8,088 nt of DNA, taken from assembly GCA_937916075.1 (NCBI GenBank), contig CALGHW010000252.1, forward strand, positions 1-8,088. The letters run 5' to 3'. The stretch is from an uncultured Prevotella sp. (GTDB lineage Bacteria > Bacteroidota > Bacteroidia > Bacteroidales > Bacteroidaceae). Every line of letters starts with the position of its first letter. Within the stretch, counting starts at the first letter, position 1. Below the pieces are notes generated by a model that saw only the letters and a list, made by a program, of their open reading frames with translations, was not told the DNA's origin and searched no databases. Of the stretch, positions 1-6,695 are shown piece after piece. Both the position numbers and the translations under genes were made by a program.

Positions 1-158
1 AAAGTTGCCTGATTTCGAGGAGAAACTTGGCAGGTTTCTCTTCGTAATCAGGCAATTTTCTCATTTCAGCCGTTTTAGCCGCTCCGAAGGTAGCTTTATG
101 CAAGCATGAAATATTTTTATATTACGACATCTCTTTCAACCGTACAGGTTGAACGAAT
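1..158. repeat. Gene-free segment with long hairpin, possible dispersed repeat remnant
   Basis: Positions 1-26 pair with 34-59 around a 7-nt loop (27-33). The only imperfections are a T-T mismatch (15/45) and G-T wobbles (4/56, 19/41). A second perfect 7-bp hairpin, TTCAACC-GTACA-GGTTGAA, lies at 135-153. No gene is credible here. The plus frame from 2 is open only to a TGA at 107-109. Another short plus frame (48-152) would read SGNFLISAVLAAPKVALCKH and onward, a string I recall from many short hypothetical ORFs in Prevotella genomes. That suggests a dispersed non-coding repeat, but this is memory and not a search. The structure is cut by the window edge, so it could also be the terminator of a gene to the left. 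Confidence 0.4.
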
Positions 159-173
159 TTAAACATAAGGCCT

Positions 174-223
174 AAAAGAATCCCCCCAGTACGGTCGGGA
201 AACCGCACTGGGGGGATTCTTTT
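174..223 (-). terminator. Bidirectional rho-independent terminator of the dut-envC operon
   Basis: AAAAGAATCCCCCCAGT (174-190) is the exact reverse complement of 207-223. The stem continues past one A-C mismatch (191/206) through four more pairs to a 6-nt loop (196-201). The six C:G pairs give a very stable core. An A tract precedes the stem and a T tract follows it, so it can stop transcription from either side. It lies about 100 bp beyond the stop of the envC-like gene and is the obvious end of the minus-strand operon. Between it and that stop (224-326) I see nothing else. Confidence 0.85.
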
Positions 224-326
224 GGAAACATACAGACCGTGTTGGCTATTGGTATTTCCTGCGCCAAAGCCAGCCGGCCAGGAATGATTTCCACCAGTAT
301 CGCTGCATGACACCGGCATCATAGCC

Positions 327-1970
327 CTACCGTCCCAGCCATGCCTCAGGATTGAGCTTGGCCTTCTCCCGGCGAAGCTGAAACTGGAGGATATTGTCCT
401 GACCCACGGTGCCGAGCACCTGGCGCGCGCTGACGTGCTGCCCCCGATGCACGCTGACCGAGGAGAGATTGCAATACACGGAGATATAACTGCCGTGGCG
501 CACCATCACGCCCGTGGTGCCGCCCAGACTGAACACGGCACTCACCTCACCGTCGTAGATACTGCGGGCCTTAGCTCCCGCTCCACCCAGGATATTGATG
601 CCCTTGTTGTCCAGACGCACATTTGACAGGCCCTCCACGTTATACTGTCCGAAGTGGCTCACGATGCGGTAGCCACCCGTGATAGGCATGGGCAGGCGCC
701 CCCTGTTGCTCTCAAAGCTGCCGCTGATACGACGGTCTTCGGTGTCCATCGTGGGCACTTGGGCAGCCTGTTGCTGCTCTTTCCGGGCCTCGGCCACCTC
801 CCGCTCATGCTCGCGGGCCTCGGCAGCCGCCTTGCGCTCGGCGGCCCGGCGCACATTCTCAGCCTCGCGGGCGGCCCGCTCTGCGGCGGCCCGCTCCTCG
901 GCATCCTTCCGGGCTGCGGCCCTGGCTGCCGCCTTGGCCTGTTCCTCACGGGCCTTGGCCTCGGCTATACGGCGGGCGTTCTCACGGGCTGCCGCCTCGG
1001 CCTCCGCCTTCTTGCGGGCCAGTTCGGCCGCCTTGCGCCGCCGGGCTTCCTCGGCCGCCTTGCGCTGGACCTCGGCCTTACGCTTGGCTTCGGCGATGGC
1101 GCGCTGGCGCGCCTTCTCCACCTCGATGGCCACCAGCCGGTCAATCTGCGCGTTGATGGCCTCATCCTTCTTGCGCTGCTGGGCGATGATGCTCTGGATG
1201 GTTTTCTGCTGTTTTTGCAGGGAGGTCACCACCTGCTGCTGTTCCACCTGCTTGCCCTCCAGGTTGCGGCGCTCACGCTCACCCTTGTTGAGCAGGGTGT
1301 GTTTCTGCTGCTTCACGGCGGTGAGCTGCATGTGCTTGCGGGTCACCTCGCCTTGCTTGACCTTCACCATCTCGCCCTGTGCCCGCTGGTAGTTGGCATA
1401 CTCCCGCATGAAGCGCATCCTGCGAAACATCTGGGTGAAGTTTTTGGCACTGAAGATAAACATCAGCTGGTTTTGTATCGAATTGTTATGGTGCATATAA
1501 CGCATCGACTTGACATAACGTTGCTTGCGCTCCTCCAGTTCGGCCTGAAGATTGCGCAACTGCCCGTTGAGCTGTCCGATATTGCCGTTGAGGCGGTGGA
1601 TGTCATGACGGATGGTGTCTATCGTCTTGCGTTTGTCGTCTATCTCGGTGTTGATGACCATCAGGTTCTGCAGGCGCTGCTTCACGTCGCGCTCATTGGT
1701 GCGGAGCCGCTGTTCCTGCTCGCGTATGTTCTTCTTGATTTGTGCGCTCTGGTTCTTCAGCCCCCTGATAGAGGCGTTGGTCACGGCGGGCTGTCGGGCC
1801 GGTGTCTTGCTTTTGGCGGCACGCCCCCTGGCGGCCGGCTGGCGTTTGGCCGGCTGCTTTTTGTTCACCTTAGCCGACGCGGGTTGGCGTCTGGCCGCAG
1901 TCTTCCGGTTTTGTGCGCCGGCAGAGAGGAAAGCCAGCGAGACGAAAAGATAGAGGAAGAGCTTTCTCAT
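327..1970 (-). CDS. EnvC-like murein hydrolase activator with degenerate LytM/M23 domain
   Basis: The product is 547 residues. The order is a Sec signal peptide (1-19/20, cleavage after SAGA), a basic Pro/Ala/Lys/Arg linker (21-67, 14 basic and no acidic residues), a long coiled coil (about 70-280), an Ala/Glu/Arg/Lys-rich helix (about 281-399) and a C-terminal LytM/M23 domain (about 424-547). This matches the EnvC family: periplasmic coiled-coil proteins that activate amidases splitting septal peptidoglycan. The M23 metal and catalytic positions look lost. The usual HxGxD stretch reads N455-K-G-I-N459, the His of the YxHL stretch is N501, and the usual HxH reads I527-L-Q529. So it is probably an activator or scaffold, not an enzyme. 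It is longer than E. coli EnvC (about 420 residues), mainly through the basic linker and the Ala-rich helix. The start at 1970 gives a proper signal peptide; an in-frame ATG at 2051 adds 27 residues and would bury it. It is last in the operon. Confidence 0.85.
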   Translation of the reverse strand: MRKLFLYLFVSLAFLSAGAQNRKTAARRQPASAKVNKKQPAKRQPAARGRAAKSKTPARQPAVTNASIRGLKNQSAQIKKNIREQEQRLRTNERDVKQRLQNLMVINTEIDDKRKTIDTIRHDIHRLNGNIGQLNGQLRNLQAELEERKQRYVKSMRYMHHNNSIQNQLMFIFSAKNFTQMFRRMRFMREYANYQRAQGEMVKVKQGEVTRKHMQLTAVKQQKHTLLNKGERERRNLEGKQVEQQQVVTSLQKQQKTIQSIIAQQRKKDEAINAQIDRLVAIEVEKARQRAIAEAKRKAEVQRKAAEEARRRKAAELARKKAEAEAAARENARRIAEAKAREEQAKAAARAAARKDAEERAAAERAAREAENVRRAAERKAAAEAREHEREVAEARKEQQQAAQVPTMDTEDRRISGSFESNRGRLPMPITGGYRIVSHFGQYNVEGLSNVRLDNKGINILGGAGAKARSIYDGEVSAVFSLGGTTGVMVRHGSYISVYCNLSSVSVHRGQHVSARQVLGTVGQDNILQFQLRREKAKLNPEAWLGR

Positions 1971-2050
1971 GATTGTCTGTTTATGGAAACCGGCGGCACG
2001 ACAGGTGCCAACCGGACGGATTACGAAGTAAATGCTTGCTGTGCCCCCCA

Positions 2051-2905
2051 TTAGAAGGCCGACAGCTTCTTGATGATTTCATCGAGCGTCACCTGGCGGT
2101 ACTTGGAGGTCACCTCGGTACGCGTCTCCCAGTCGCTGTCGTTGTTGGGGCTGTTCAGCTGCAGGTCTACCGCGATGGATTTACCGGGCAGGGTGACAGT
2201 GATGGTGTTCTGGCATGGAAATTTCTTGGACCCCATGGGCTTGAATGTGCCGTATGCCCAGTCTATCTTGACTGTGCCGGTGGCCTTGTCGGCATACGAG
2301 CCGTCAAAGCGGCGGATGAGGTTGCTGGCCTTGTCGGCCTGCCAGTTATACTTGAGCCGTCCCTTGGCCAGTGAGATGTCGGTGGCGTTGCCGGCAAGGT
2401 CTACGGTGAAGTTCTTGAGCGACTCGTCTGTCAGGTGGCTGGTGCCGGGCAAGAAGAGCTCGTTCCAGAACAAGGCCTGCAACGAGTAGAAGTTGAGTCC
2501 GCTCTGCCGCAGGAAGTCCACCTGGTCATAGTTCACCTTAATATACTGCTTGTTGAGACGGTCCATGACCAGCACATAATCCTTGGTAAACTCCATTCGT
2601 CCGGCCTCAATAAAGCCCATGGCCGTGAGCTGGAGGCGGATCACATCGTCGCGCTTCATCTTCAGGTTGCCACCCAGAGAGAATTCCTTGCCGTCCAGAT
2701 TAATCTTAAAGCGTATTTTCGACGTGATACACTTGGCATACTGTGCGTTGTCGGTCACTTTGTGGAGCGTCTGCAACTGTGCGTTGGAACTTTGCTCAGT
2801 TGTTTTCCCGCTGGTGGGCCGCTGCACTGATGTCTGGGTCTTACACGACACGAGGGCCATGGCAAACGCCATCAGCGCAATTTTCAGAAAACCTGTCTTT
2901 TTCAT
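2051..2905 (-). CDS. DUF4292 family lipoprotein
   Basis: This 284-residue protein has a type II signal peptide: basic MKK, a hydrophobic stretch, then lipobox LVSC with Cys21 as the lipidated residue. The residues after Cys21 (KTQTSV) lack the acidic run that marks surface-exported lipoproteins in Bacteroidetes, so it probably faces the periplasm. The body is mostly predicted beta structure, with alternating strands such as ITSKIRFKINLDGKEFSLGG and NTITVTLPGKSIAVDLQLNS. That fits DUF4292, which I recall as resembling the LolA/LolB barrel fold; its role is not established. A lipid- or lipoprotein-handling role at the outer membrane is inference. Its ATG overlaps the stop of the upstream TPR gene (ATGA), so translational coupling is likely. 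Its stop TAA overlaps an in-frame ATG of the envC reading frame (TAATG). Confidence 0.85.
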   Translation of the reverse strand: MKKTGFLKIALMAFAMALVSCKTQTSVQRPTSGKTTEQSSNAQLQTLHKVTDNAQYAKCITSKIRFKINLDGKEFSLGGNLKMKRDDVIRLQLTAMGFIEAGRMEFTKDYVLVMDRLNKQYIKVNYDQVDFLRQSGLNFYSLQALFWNELFLPGTSHLTDESLKNFTVDLAGNATDISLAKGRLKYNWQADKASNLIRRFDGSYADKATGTVKIDWAYGTFKPMGSKKFPCQNTITVTLPGKSIAVDLQLNSPNNDSDWETRTEVTSKYRQVTLDEIIKKLSAF

Positions 2906-4617
2906 CTTTGCTTAATATATCTTCTTTGTTTTATTTTTCTTGCCAACAGTTTGTTGCCCGGCTCGGCCTTGTCGGCCTGTTGCCAGAAGCTCACCGCCCG
3001 GTCTATGTCGCCGTTGAGCGCATAGATGTCGCCGGCGTGCTCCAGTACGGTGGCACTGTGGTCAGTATCGTTCTTCAAGGCCTGGTCGATATAGATACGC
3101 GCCTCGGCATAACGCTTTTGGAGGAAGAGTATCCAGGCATATGTGTCCAAGCTGTTGGCGTTGTCGGGTTCGGCCTGTACCGCCTTCTGGCTCATGCGCT
3201 CCGCCTTGTCGAGCTGCTGGCCCGTCAGGCAGAGGAAGTAGGCATAGTTGTTGAGTGTGAAAGGGTCATCTGGACGCCACTGCAAGCAGGAGTCATAAGC
3301 GGCAAAAGCCTCCTTCATGCGATTGGCGCGCGCCTGTATCTCGGCGATGAAGCCATAGGTGTCGGCCATCAGCGAGGGGTCGCTCTTGGGATTGGCCGCC
3401 TTCACGCCACGCGTGAAGATGTCGAGTGCCCGGGCCTTGTCGTCCTGGCGGAAGCAAGCCATGCCTTCAAAATAATAGAAAGCGATGTTGTCGGGATTAT
3501 ATTGCCGGGCCGCCTCGCAGAGGCTGATAACGTCGGCCATCCGCTCACGCTTCCAGGCATAGCCCACCAGCCGCAGTCGGGCAGGGGCGTTGTCGGGCGA
3601 GAGCTGTATGACCCGGTCGAGCACGGTCTTGATGCTGTCCTCGGGCATCTTCTTCATCTCCATATAGGCGGCATAGAGGAAGGGCAGGTCGCCGTCCTTG
3701 AGCGGGAGTGTCATCAGTTGACGGAAGAGGTGGAGTACGCGTGTGCTGTCACCTCCGGCCTCCTCGCTGTCGTTCACCTCCTGACGCATGATAGCCACAC
3801 GGGCTTCCTGCGAAGTGTTGCGGTTGAGCAGGATGCGGAGCGTGACGGAGTCGGCGGCCTCCTGTTGGCCTTCCTGTTCATAATAAGCCCTGAGCGACAC
3901 CAAGGCATGGTTGTTGTCGGGCTCCTCGCGGAGAATGTCCTGAAAGATGGCACAGGCCTTCGGAGCCTCGCCGTTCATGAGCAGCACGTCGCCATACATC
4001 CCTTTGTAGTTGAGGTCGTTGGGATACTGGTCGGCCAGTTTCTTCATCTCGCTGATGGCCGCCTTTTTGTTGCCCTGGCGGGGATAGATATCACTCTTGG
4101 CATAGGAGAGCCGCTCGCTCTTGCCTTCGAGCTGTTCCAGACGGTCGAGCGTCTTGATGGTGTTGGCGTAGTCGTCGTTTTGCTGGTAGAGTTGTCCGAG
4201 CATCTCCAGGATGTCGGCCCGGTCGGAGTCGGCCGTTATCAGTTTCTCGAGCGTGGCGATGGCTTGGTCGTTCTGTCCGTTGTCTATATAGGCTTGCGCC
4301 AAGGTCTCCAAATAGGAAGTGTTCTGCGGGTTGAGGTCGGCCGCCCGCTGAAAGCAGGCCAGCATCCGGCCCTTGTCCTTCATCACGCCATAGTACTGGG
4401 CCAGGAAGTAATAAGCCTCCGAGGCTTTCGGATTGATGTCCACACAGTGGCGCAGCAGTTCGAAAGCTGCCGTGTTATTGCCTTTCTCGCGCTCCATCAT
4501 GGCCTCCATGAAGAAGTAGTCATACCGCCGTGAGCGGTCGGTATCCGCCTTGGCTCCCATCGTGGTGGCTATGACGGCCAGCAACAGGATATATTTCAGT
4601 CGTGACATTGTCATCAT
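2902..4617 (-). CDS. Exported tetratricopeptide repeat (TPR) protein
   Basis: The 571-residue product starts with a Sec signal peptide (MSRLKYILLLAVIATTMGAKA, cleaved near residue 24) and has no lipobox, so it should be periplasmic. The rest is almost wholly helical TPR. Repeats are clear at about 35-210 (for example AYYFLAQYYGVMKDKGRMLA, then DLNPQN) and again in the C-terminal half (NNYAYFLCLTGQQLDKAERM, AEPDNANSLDTYAWILFLQK, HAGDIYALNGDIDRAVSFWQ). TPR arrays form concave protein-binding scaffolds, and no enzymatic domain is visible. Starts at 4617, 4614 and 4608 are all possible; an AAAGGA about a dozen nt upstream favours the first. It begins 16 bp after dut and ends in a 4-bp overlap with the DUF4292 gene. 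The likely role is assembling an envelope complex with the two downstream products, but this is inferred from gene order only. Confidence 0.85.
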   Translation of the reverse strand: MMTMSRLKYILLLAVIATTMGAKADTDRSRRYDYFFMEAMMEREKGNNTAAFELLRHCVDINPKASEAYYFLAQYYGVMKDKGRMLACFQRAADLNPQNTSYLETLAQAYIDNGQNDQAIATLEKLITADSDRADILEMLGQLYQQNDDYANTIKTLDRLEQLEGKSERLSYAKSDIYPRQGNKKAAISEMKKLADQYPNDLNYKGMYGDVLLMNGEAPKACAIFQDILREEPDNNHALVSLRAYYEQEGQQEAADSVTLRILLNRNTSQEARVAIMRQEVNDSEEAGGDSTRVLHLFRQLMTLPLKDGDLPFLYAAYMEMKKMPEDSIKTVLDRVIQLSPDNAPARLRLVGYAWKRERMADVISLCEAARQYNPDNIAFYYFEGMACFRQDDKARALDIFTRGVKAANPKSDPSLMADTYGFIAEIQARANRMKEAFAAYDSCLQWRPDDPFTLNNYAYFLCLTGQQLDKAERMSQKAVQAEPDNANSLDTYAWILFLQKRYAEARIYIDQALKNDTDHSATVLEHAGDIYALNGDIDRAVSFWQQADKAEPGNKLLARKIKQRRYIKQR

Positions 4618-4633
4618 ATCGTGTCTTTGTCCT

Positions 4634-5071
4634 TTATTTCACGCCCGTATGGCCATAGCCTCCGGCTCCGCGCTCGGTCTCGTCGAGCTCGCTGACCTCC
4701 GTGAAGAGGGCCGTCTCATGGCGGGCTATCACCATCTGGGCTATCCGTTCACCGTCGTTGACCACAAAGTCTTCCTGCGACAGGTTGACTAGCAGCACCT
4801 TGATTTCTCCCCGGTAGTCGGCGTCCACAGTACCGGGCGAGTTGAGCACGGTGATGCCGTGCTTCAGGGCCAGTCCGCTCCGAGGGCGCACCTGCGCCTC
4901 ATAGCCTTCGGGCAGGGCGATATAGAGTCCAGTGCCTATCAGGCGGCGCTCCAGGGGATGAAGGGTGATGGATTCCTCGATGTTGGCACGCAGGTCCATG
5001 CCTGCGCTTTGGGCCGTGGCATAGGCCGGAAGGGGATGATGTCCCTTGTTGATAACTTTGATATTGACCAT
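4634..5071 (-). CDS. dut: dUTP diphosphatase (dUTPase)
   Basis: The enzyme hydrolyses dUTP to dUMP and pyrophosphate, keeping uracil out of DNA and feeding dTMP synthesis. At 145 residues it has the normal size of a trimeric dUTPase, with all five motifs in order: SAGMDLRA (22-29), PRSGLALKHG (63-72), GTVDADYRGE (80-89, catalytic Asp83), GERIAQMVI (107-115) and the Gly-rich C-terminal arm RGAGGYGHTG (134-143). The arm's usual Phe is Tyr139, a mild change. The start is the ATG at 5071. The frame stays open to a TTG at 5131, but that lies inside the predicted -7 promoter box, so it cannot be in the main transcript. It is first in the minus-strand operon and divergent from dgt, another dNTP hydrolase. 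Confidence 0.95.
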   Translation of the reverse strand: MVNIKVINKGHHPLPAYATAQSAGMDLRANIEESITLHPLERRLIGTGLYIALPEGYEAQVRPRSGLALKHGITVLNSPGTVDADYRGEIKVLLVNLSQEDFVVNDGERIAQMVIARHETALFTEVSELDETERGAGGYGHTGVK

Positions 5072-5111
5072 TTGGGGAATTGTTTCTTGATTGTCTGTTC
5101 CTGTTTGTATT

Positions 5112-5125
5112 CTTAATATATTAAG
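5112..5125. promoter_or_regulatory. Palindrome at the predicted dut transcription start
   Basis: CTTAATATATTAAG is a perfect 14-bp palindrome. It begins four bases past the -7 box of the dut promoter on the minus strand, so the predicted start site falls inside it. That placement suits a repressor operator. The spacer is AT-rich, so chance is not excluded. Confidence 0.35.
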
Positions 5126-5128
5126 GTG

Positions 5129-5160
5129 CAAAATTATATATTAATATCGTAATAGCCACA
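5129..5160 (-). promoter_or_regulatory. Predicted promoter of the dut operon
   Basis: Read on the minus strand, TAATTTTG (5136-5129) matches the Bacteroidetes -7 consensus TAnnTTTG perfectly. TGTG (5160-5157) lies 20 nt upstream in the -33 position, 3 of 4 bases matching TTTG. The implied leader before the dut ATG is about 50 nt. Confidence 0.6.
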
Positions 5161-5180
5161 TTTTAAAAGATAAAAAGTGG

Positions 5181-5208
5181 TTTATTATCAAAAAAACGAC
5201 TACTTTTG
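5181..5208 (+). promoter_or_regulatory. Predicted promoter of dgt, nearly leaderless
   Basis: TACTTTTG (5201-5208) fits TAnnTTTG exactly. The -33 element is weak: TTTA at 5181-5184 is spaced by only 16 nt, and nothing better is seen at the usual spacing. The box ends 8 nt before the first dgt ATG, so a start site at the usual distance leaves almost no 5' untranslated region. The promoter lies back to back with the dut promoter. Confidence 0.4.
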
Positions 5209-5216
5209 CAACTATC

Positions 5217-6557
5217 ATGATGAAATGGCAACAACTGATAACAAACAAGCGGCTGGGGCAGGAGTCGCGCCACAGCGAGCGCCACGACGACCGCACCGAG
5301 TTTAAGCGCGACTACGACCGGCTTATCTTCTCGGCCCCGTTCCGCCGTCTGCAAAACAAGACGCAGGTATTTCCCCTGCCGGGCAGCATCTTTGTACACA
5401 ACCGGCTCACCCACAGTCTGGAAGTGGCCAGTGTGGGCATGTCGCTCGGCAATGATGTGGCCCAGGGCATACTGGCCAAGCGTCCCGAACTCCGCGGCAC
5501 CCTCTTTGGCGAGATAGGCCAAATCGTGGCCACCGCCTGCCTGGCCCACGACATGGGCAACCCGCCCTTCGGCCACTCTGGCGAAAAGGCCATGCAGACC
5601 TTCTTCACCGAGGGCAAGGGACGGAGCGTCAAGGACATGGTAAGCGACGAGCTGTGGAGTGACATCACCCACTTCGAGGGCAACGCCAACGCCTTCCGGC
5701 TGCTGGCCCACCAATTTAAGGGACGCCGGCCGGGGGGCTTCGTCATGACTTACTCCACCCTGTCGGCCATCGTGAAATATCCCTTCTCGTCGGCCGCTGC
5801 CGGCAAAAAGGGCAAGTTTGGCTTTTTCCATTCCGAACAGCCCATCTACGAGCGCATCGCCACCGAACTGGGCCTGAAGCGACTGTCACGGCCCGGTGAG
5901 CCACTGGTATACTGCCGCCACCCGCTGGTATACCTGGTAGAGGCGGCCGACGACATCTGCTATGAAATCATGGACATCGAAGACTCGCACAAGCTCAAGA
6001 TTCTGTCTTTCCATGAGACGGAAGAGCTGCTGCTGGCCTTCTTCGACGAGGACACCCGGCAACATATCCGCAAGCGCATCGTCACCGAGCAGCTCACGGA
6101 CGACAATGAGAAGGTGGTGTACATGCGGGCATGTGTCATCGGCAAACTGGAAAACGAGTGTGCCCGCGCCTTCATCGAACATGAGGAGGAAATCCTGGAC
6201 GGACAGTTCGCGGGAAGCCTCATCGACCATATCTCCCCCCGCCAGCGCGACGCCTACCGGCACTGTGCCGCCGTGTCGAAAGAGCGGATATACCGCAGCA
6301 AGCCCGTGCTTGACGTGGAACTGTCGGGTTATAAGATTATGGAGACCCTGATGGAGCAGATGGTCGAGGCGGCCGTCCACCCCGAGCGTTACTACTCCCA
6401 GCAACTCATCTGCAGGGTGAGCAGCCAGTATGACATCGACGCTCCCGACCTGGAGACGCGCCTGATGGCCGTCATCGACTATATCAGTGGCATGACCGAT
6501 ATCTTCGCGCTCGACATCTACCAGAAAATCAACGGCATATCCCTGCCTATCGTTTAG
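5217..6557 (+). CDS. dgt: Deoxyguanosinetriphosphate triphosphohydrolase (dGTPase, HD superfamily)
   Basis: The enzyme cleaves dGTP (often other dNTPs too) to the deoxynucleoside and tripolyphosphate in the cytoplasm. The 446-residue product carries the expected landmarks: FRRLQNKTQVF (42-52), RLTHSLEVASVG with metal ligand His66, ACLAHDMGNPPFGHSG with the HD pair His111-Asp112, HFEGNANAFRLL (152-163), YSTLSAIVKYPF (179-190) and LVEAADDICYEI with the late Asp ligand (245/246). Length is normal for the Bacteroidetes type. ATGs at 5217 and 5220 are adjacent; the second gives the more typical single-Met start. No other start is possible, because upstream codons in frame offer no ATG, GTG or TTG close by, and the conserved region begins soon after. 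It diverges from dut. No terminator is visible after it, so some read-through into trmH is possible. Confidence 0.93.
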   Translation: MMKWQQLITNKRLGQESRHSERHDDRTEFKRDYDRLIFSAPFRRLQNKTQVFPLPGSIFVHNRLTHSLEVASVGMSLGNDVAQGILAKRPELRGTLFGEIGQIVATACLAHDMGNPPFGHSGEKAMQTFFTEGKGRSVKDMVSDELWSDITHFEGNANAFRLLAHQFKGRRPGGFVMTYSTLSAIVKYPFSSAAAGKKGKFGFFHSEQPIYERIATELGLKRLSRPGEPLVYCRHPLVYLVEAADDICYEIMDIEDSHKLKILSFHETEELLLAFFDEDTRQHIRKRIVTEQLTDDNEKVVYMRACVIGKLENECARAFIEHEEEILDGQFAGSLIDHISPRQRDAYRHCAAVSKERIYRSKPVLDVELSGYKIMETLMEQMVEAAVHPERYYSQQLICRVSSQYDIDAPDLETRLMAVIDYISGMTDIFALDIYQKINGISLPIV

Positions 6558-6592
6558 CCGGCAGCCGTTTCGGGGACTTGCTGTAAGGGTGA

Positions 6593-6612
6593 TATTTATG
6601 CATCCGGATGCA
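6593..6612. promoter_or_regulatory. Palindrome plus 12-nt element upstream of trmH
   Basis: TGCATCCGGATGCA (6599-6612) is a perfect 14-bp palindrome. It overlaps a 12-mer, TATTTATGCATC (6593-6604), which occurs again at 7316-7327 ahead of korA. The palindrome has no T tract after it and little room for a loop, so it looks more like a protein-binding site than a dgt terminator. Confidence 0.4.
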
Positions 6613-6628
6613 AAATGATGGTGAAACA

Positions 6629-6660
6629 TTTGCGAGACACAGATATTCATTGTATATTTG
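6629..6660 (+). promoter_or_regulatory. Predicted promoter of the trmH-family gene
   Basis: TTTG (6629-6632), 20 nt, then TATATTTG (6653-6660) is a full match to the Bacteroidetes TTTG / TAnnTTTG promoter and the best in the window. The implied leader is about 30 nt. Confidence 0.7.
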
Positions 6661-6680
6661 TCACATAGATAATGAATATC
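6642..6680. repeat. 10-bp inverted repeat straddling the trmH -7 box
   Basis: GATATTCATT (6642-6651) and AATGAATATC (6671-6680) are perfect reverse complements, 19 nt apart. They enclose the -7 element (6653-6660) and the expected transcription start. This is the geometry of a paired operator that could block RNA polymerase. A transcript starting at this promoter would contain only the right arm, so a DNA-level role is more likely than an RNA hairpin. Confidence 0.5.
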
Positions 6681-6695
6681 AAGACGCAACTCTGA

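Noticed and set aside
122..322. Minus-strand 66-codon frame after the envC gene
   Set aside because: It runs straight through the bidirectional terminator, its Pro/Gly-rich middle is just the translated hairpin, and it has no recognisable family.
654..2054. Long plus-strand open frame antisense to the envC gene (466 codons)
   Set aside because: It is Leu/Gly/His-rich with no family resemblance, and the opposite strand carries a clear signal peptide, coiled coil and LytM domain. The length follows from GC-rich biased codons and the Ala-rich repeat.
2743..4533. Plus-strand open frame of 596 codons antisense to the TPR gene
   Set aside because: The minus strand has clear TPR repeats, a signal peptide and correct operon spacing. 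This frame shows no motif and overlaps the DUF4292 gene as well.
5072..5131. 20-codon N-terminal extension of dut starting at TTG 5131
   Set aside because: The TTG is part of the predicted -7 box, so it lies upstream of the transcription start, and the ATG at 5071 gives a standard dUTPase N-terminus.
5163..5831. Minus-strand 222-codon frame antisense to dgt
   Set aside because: It overlaps the intact HD-domain dGTPase and would enter the promoter region from the wrong side; shadow of dgt codon bias. The same holds for the frame at 5886-6689.
6558..6598. Terminator after dgt
   Set aside because: Only 3-4 bp stems can be drawn and there is no T tract; not supported.
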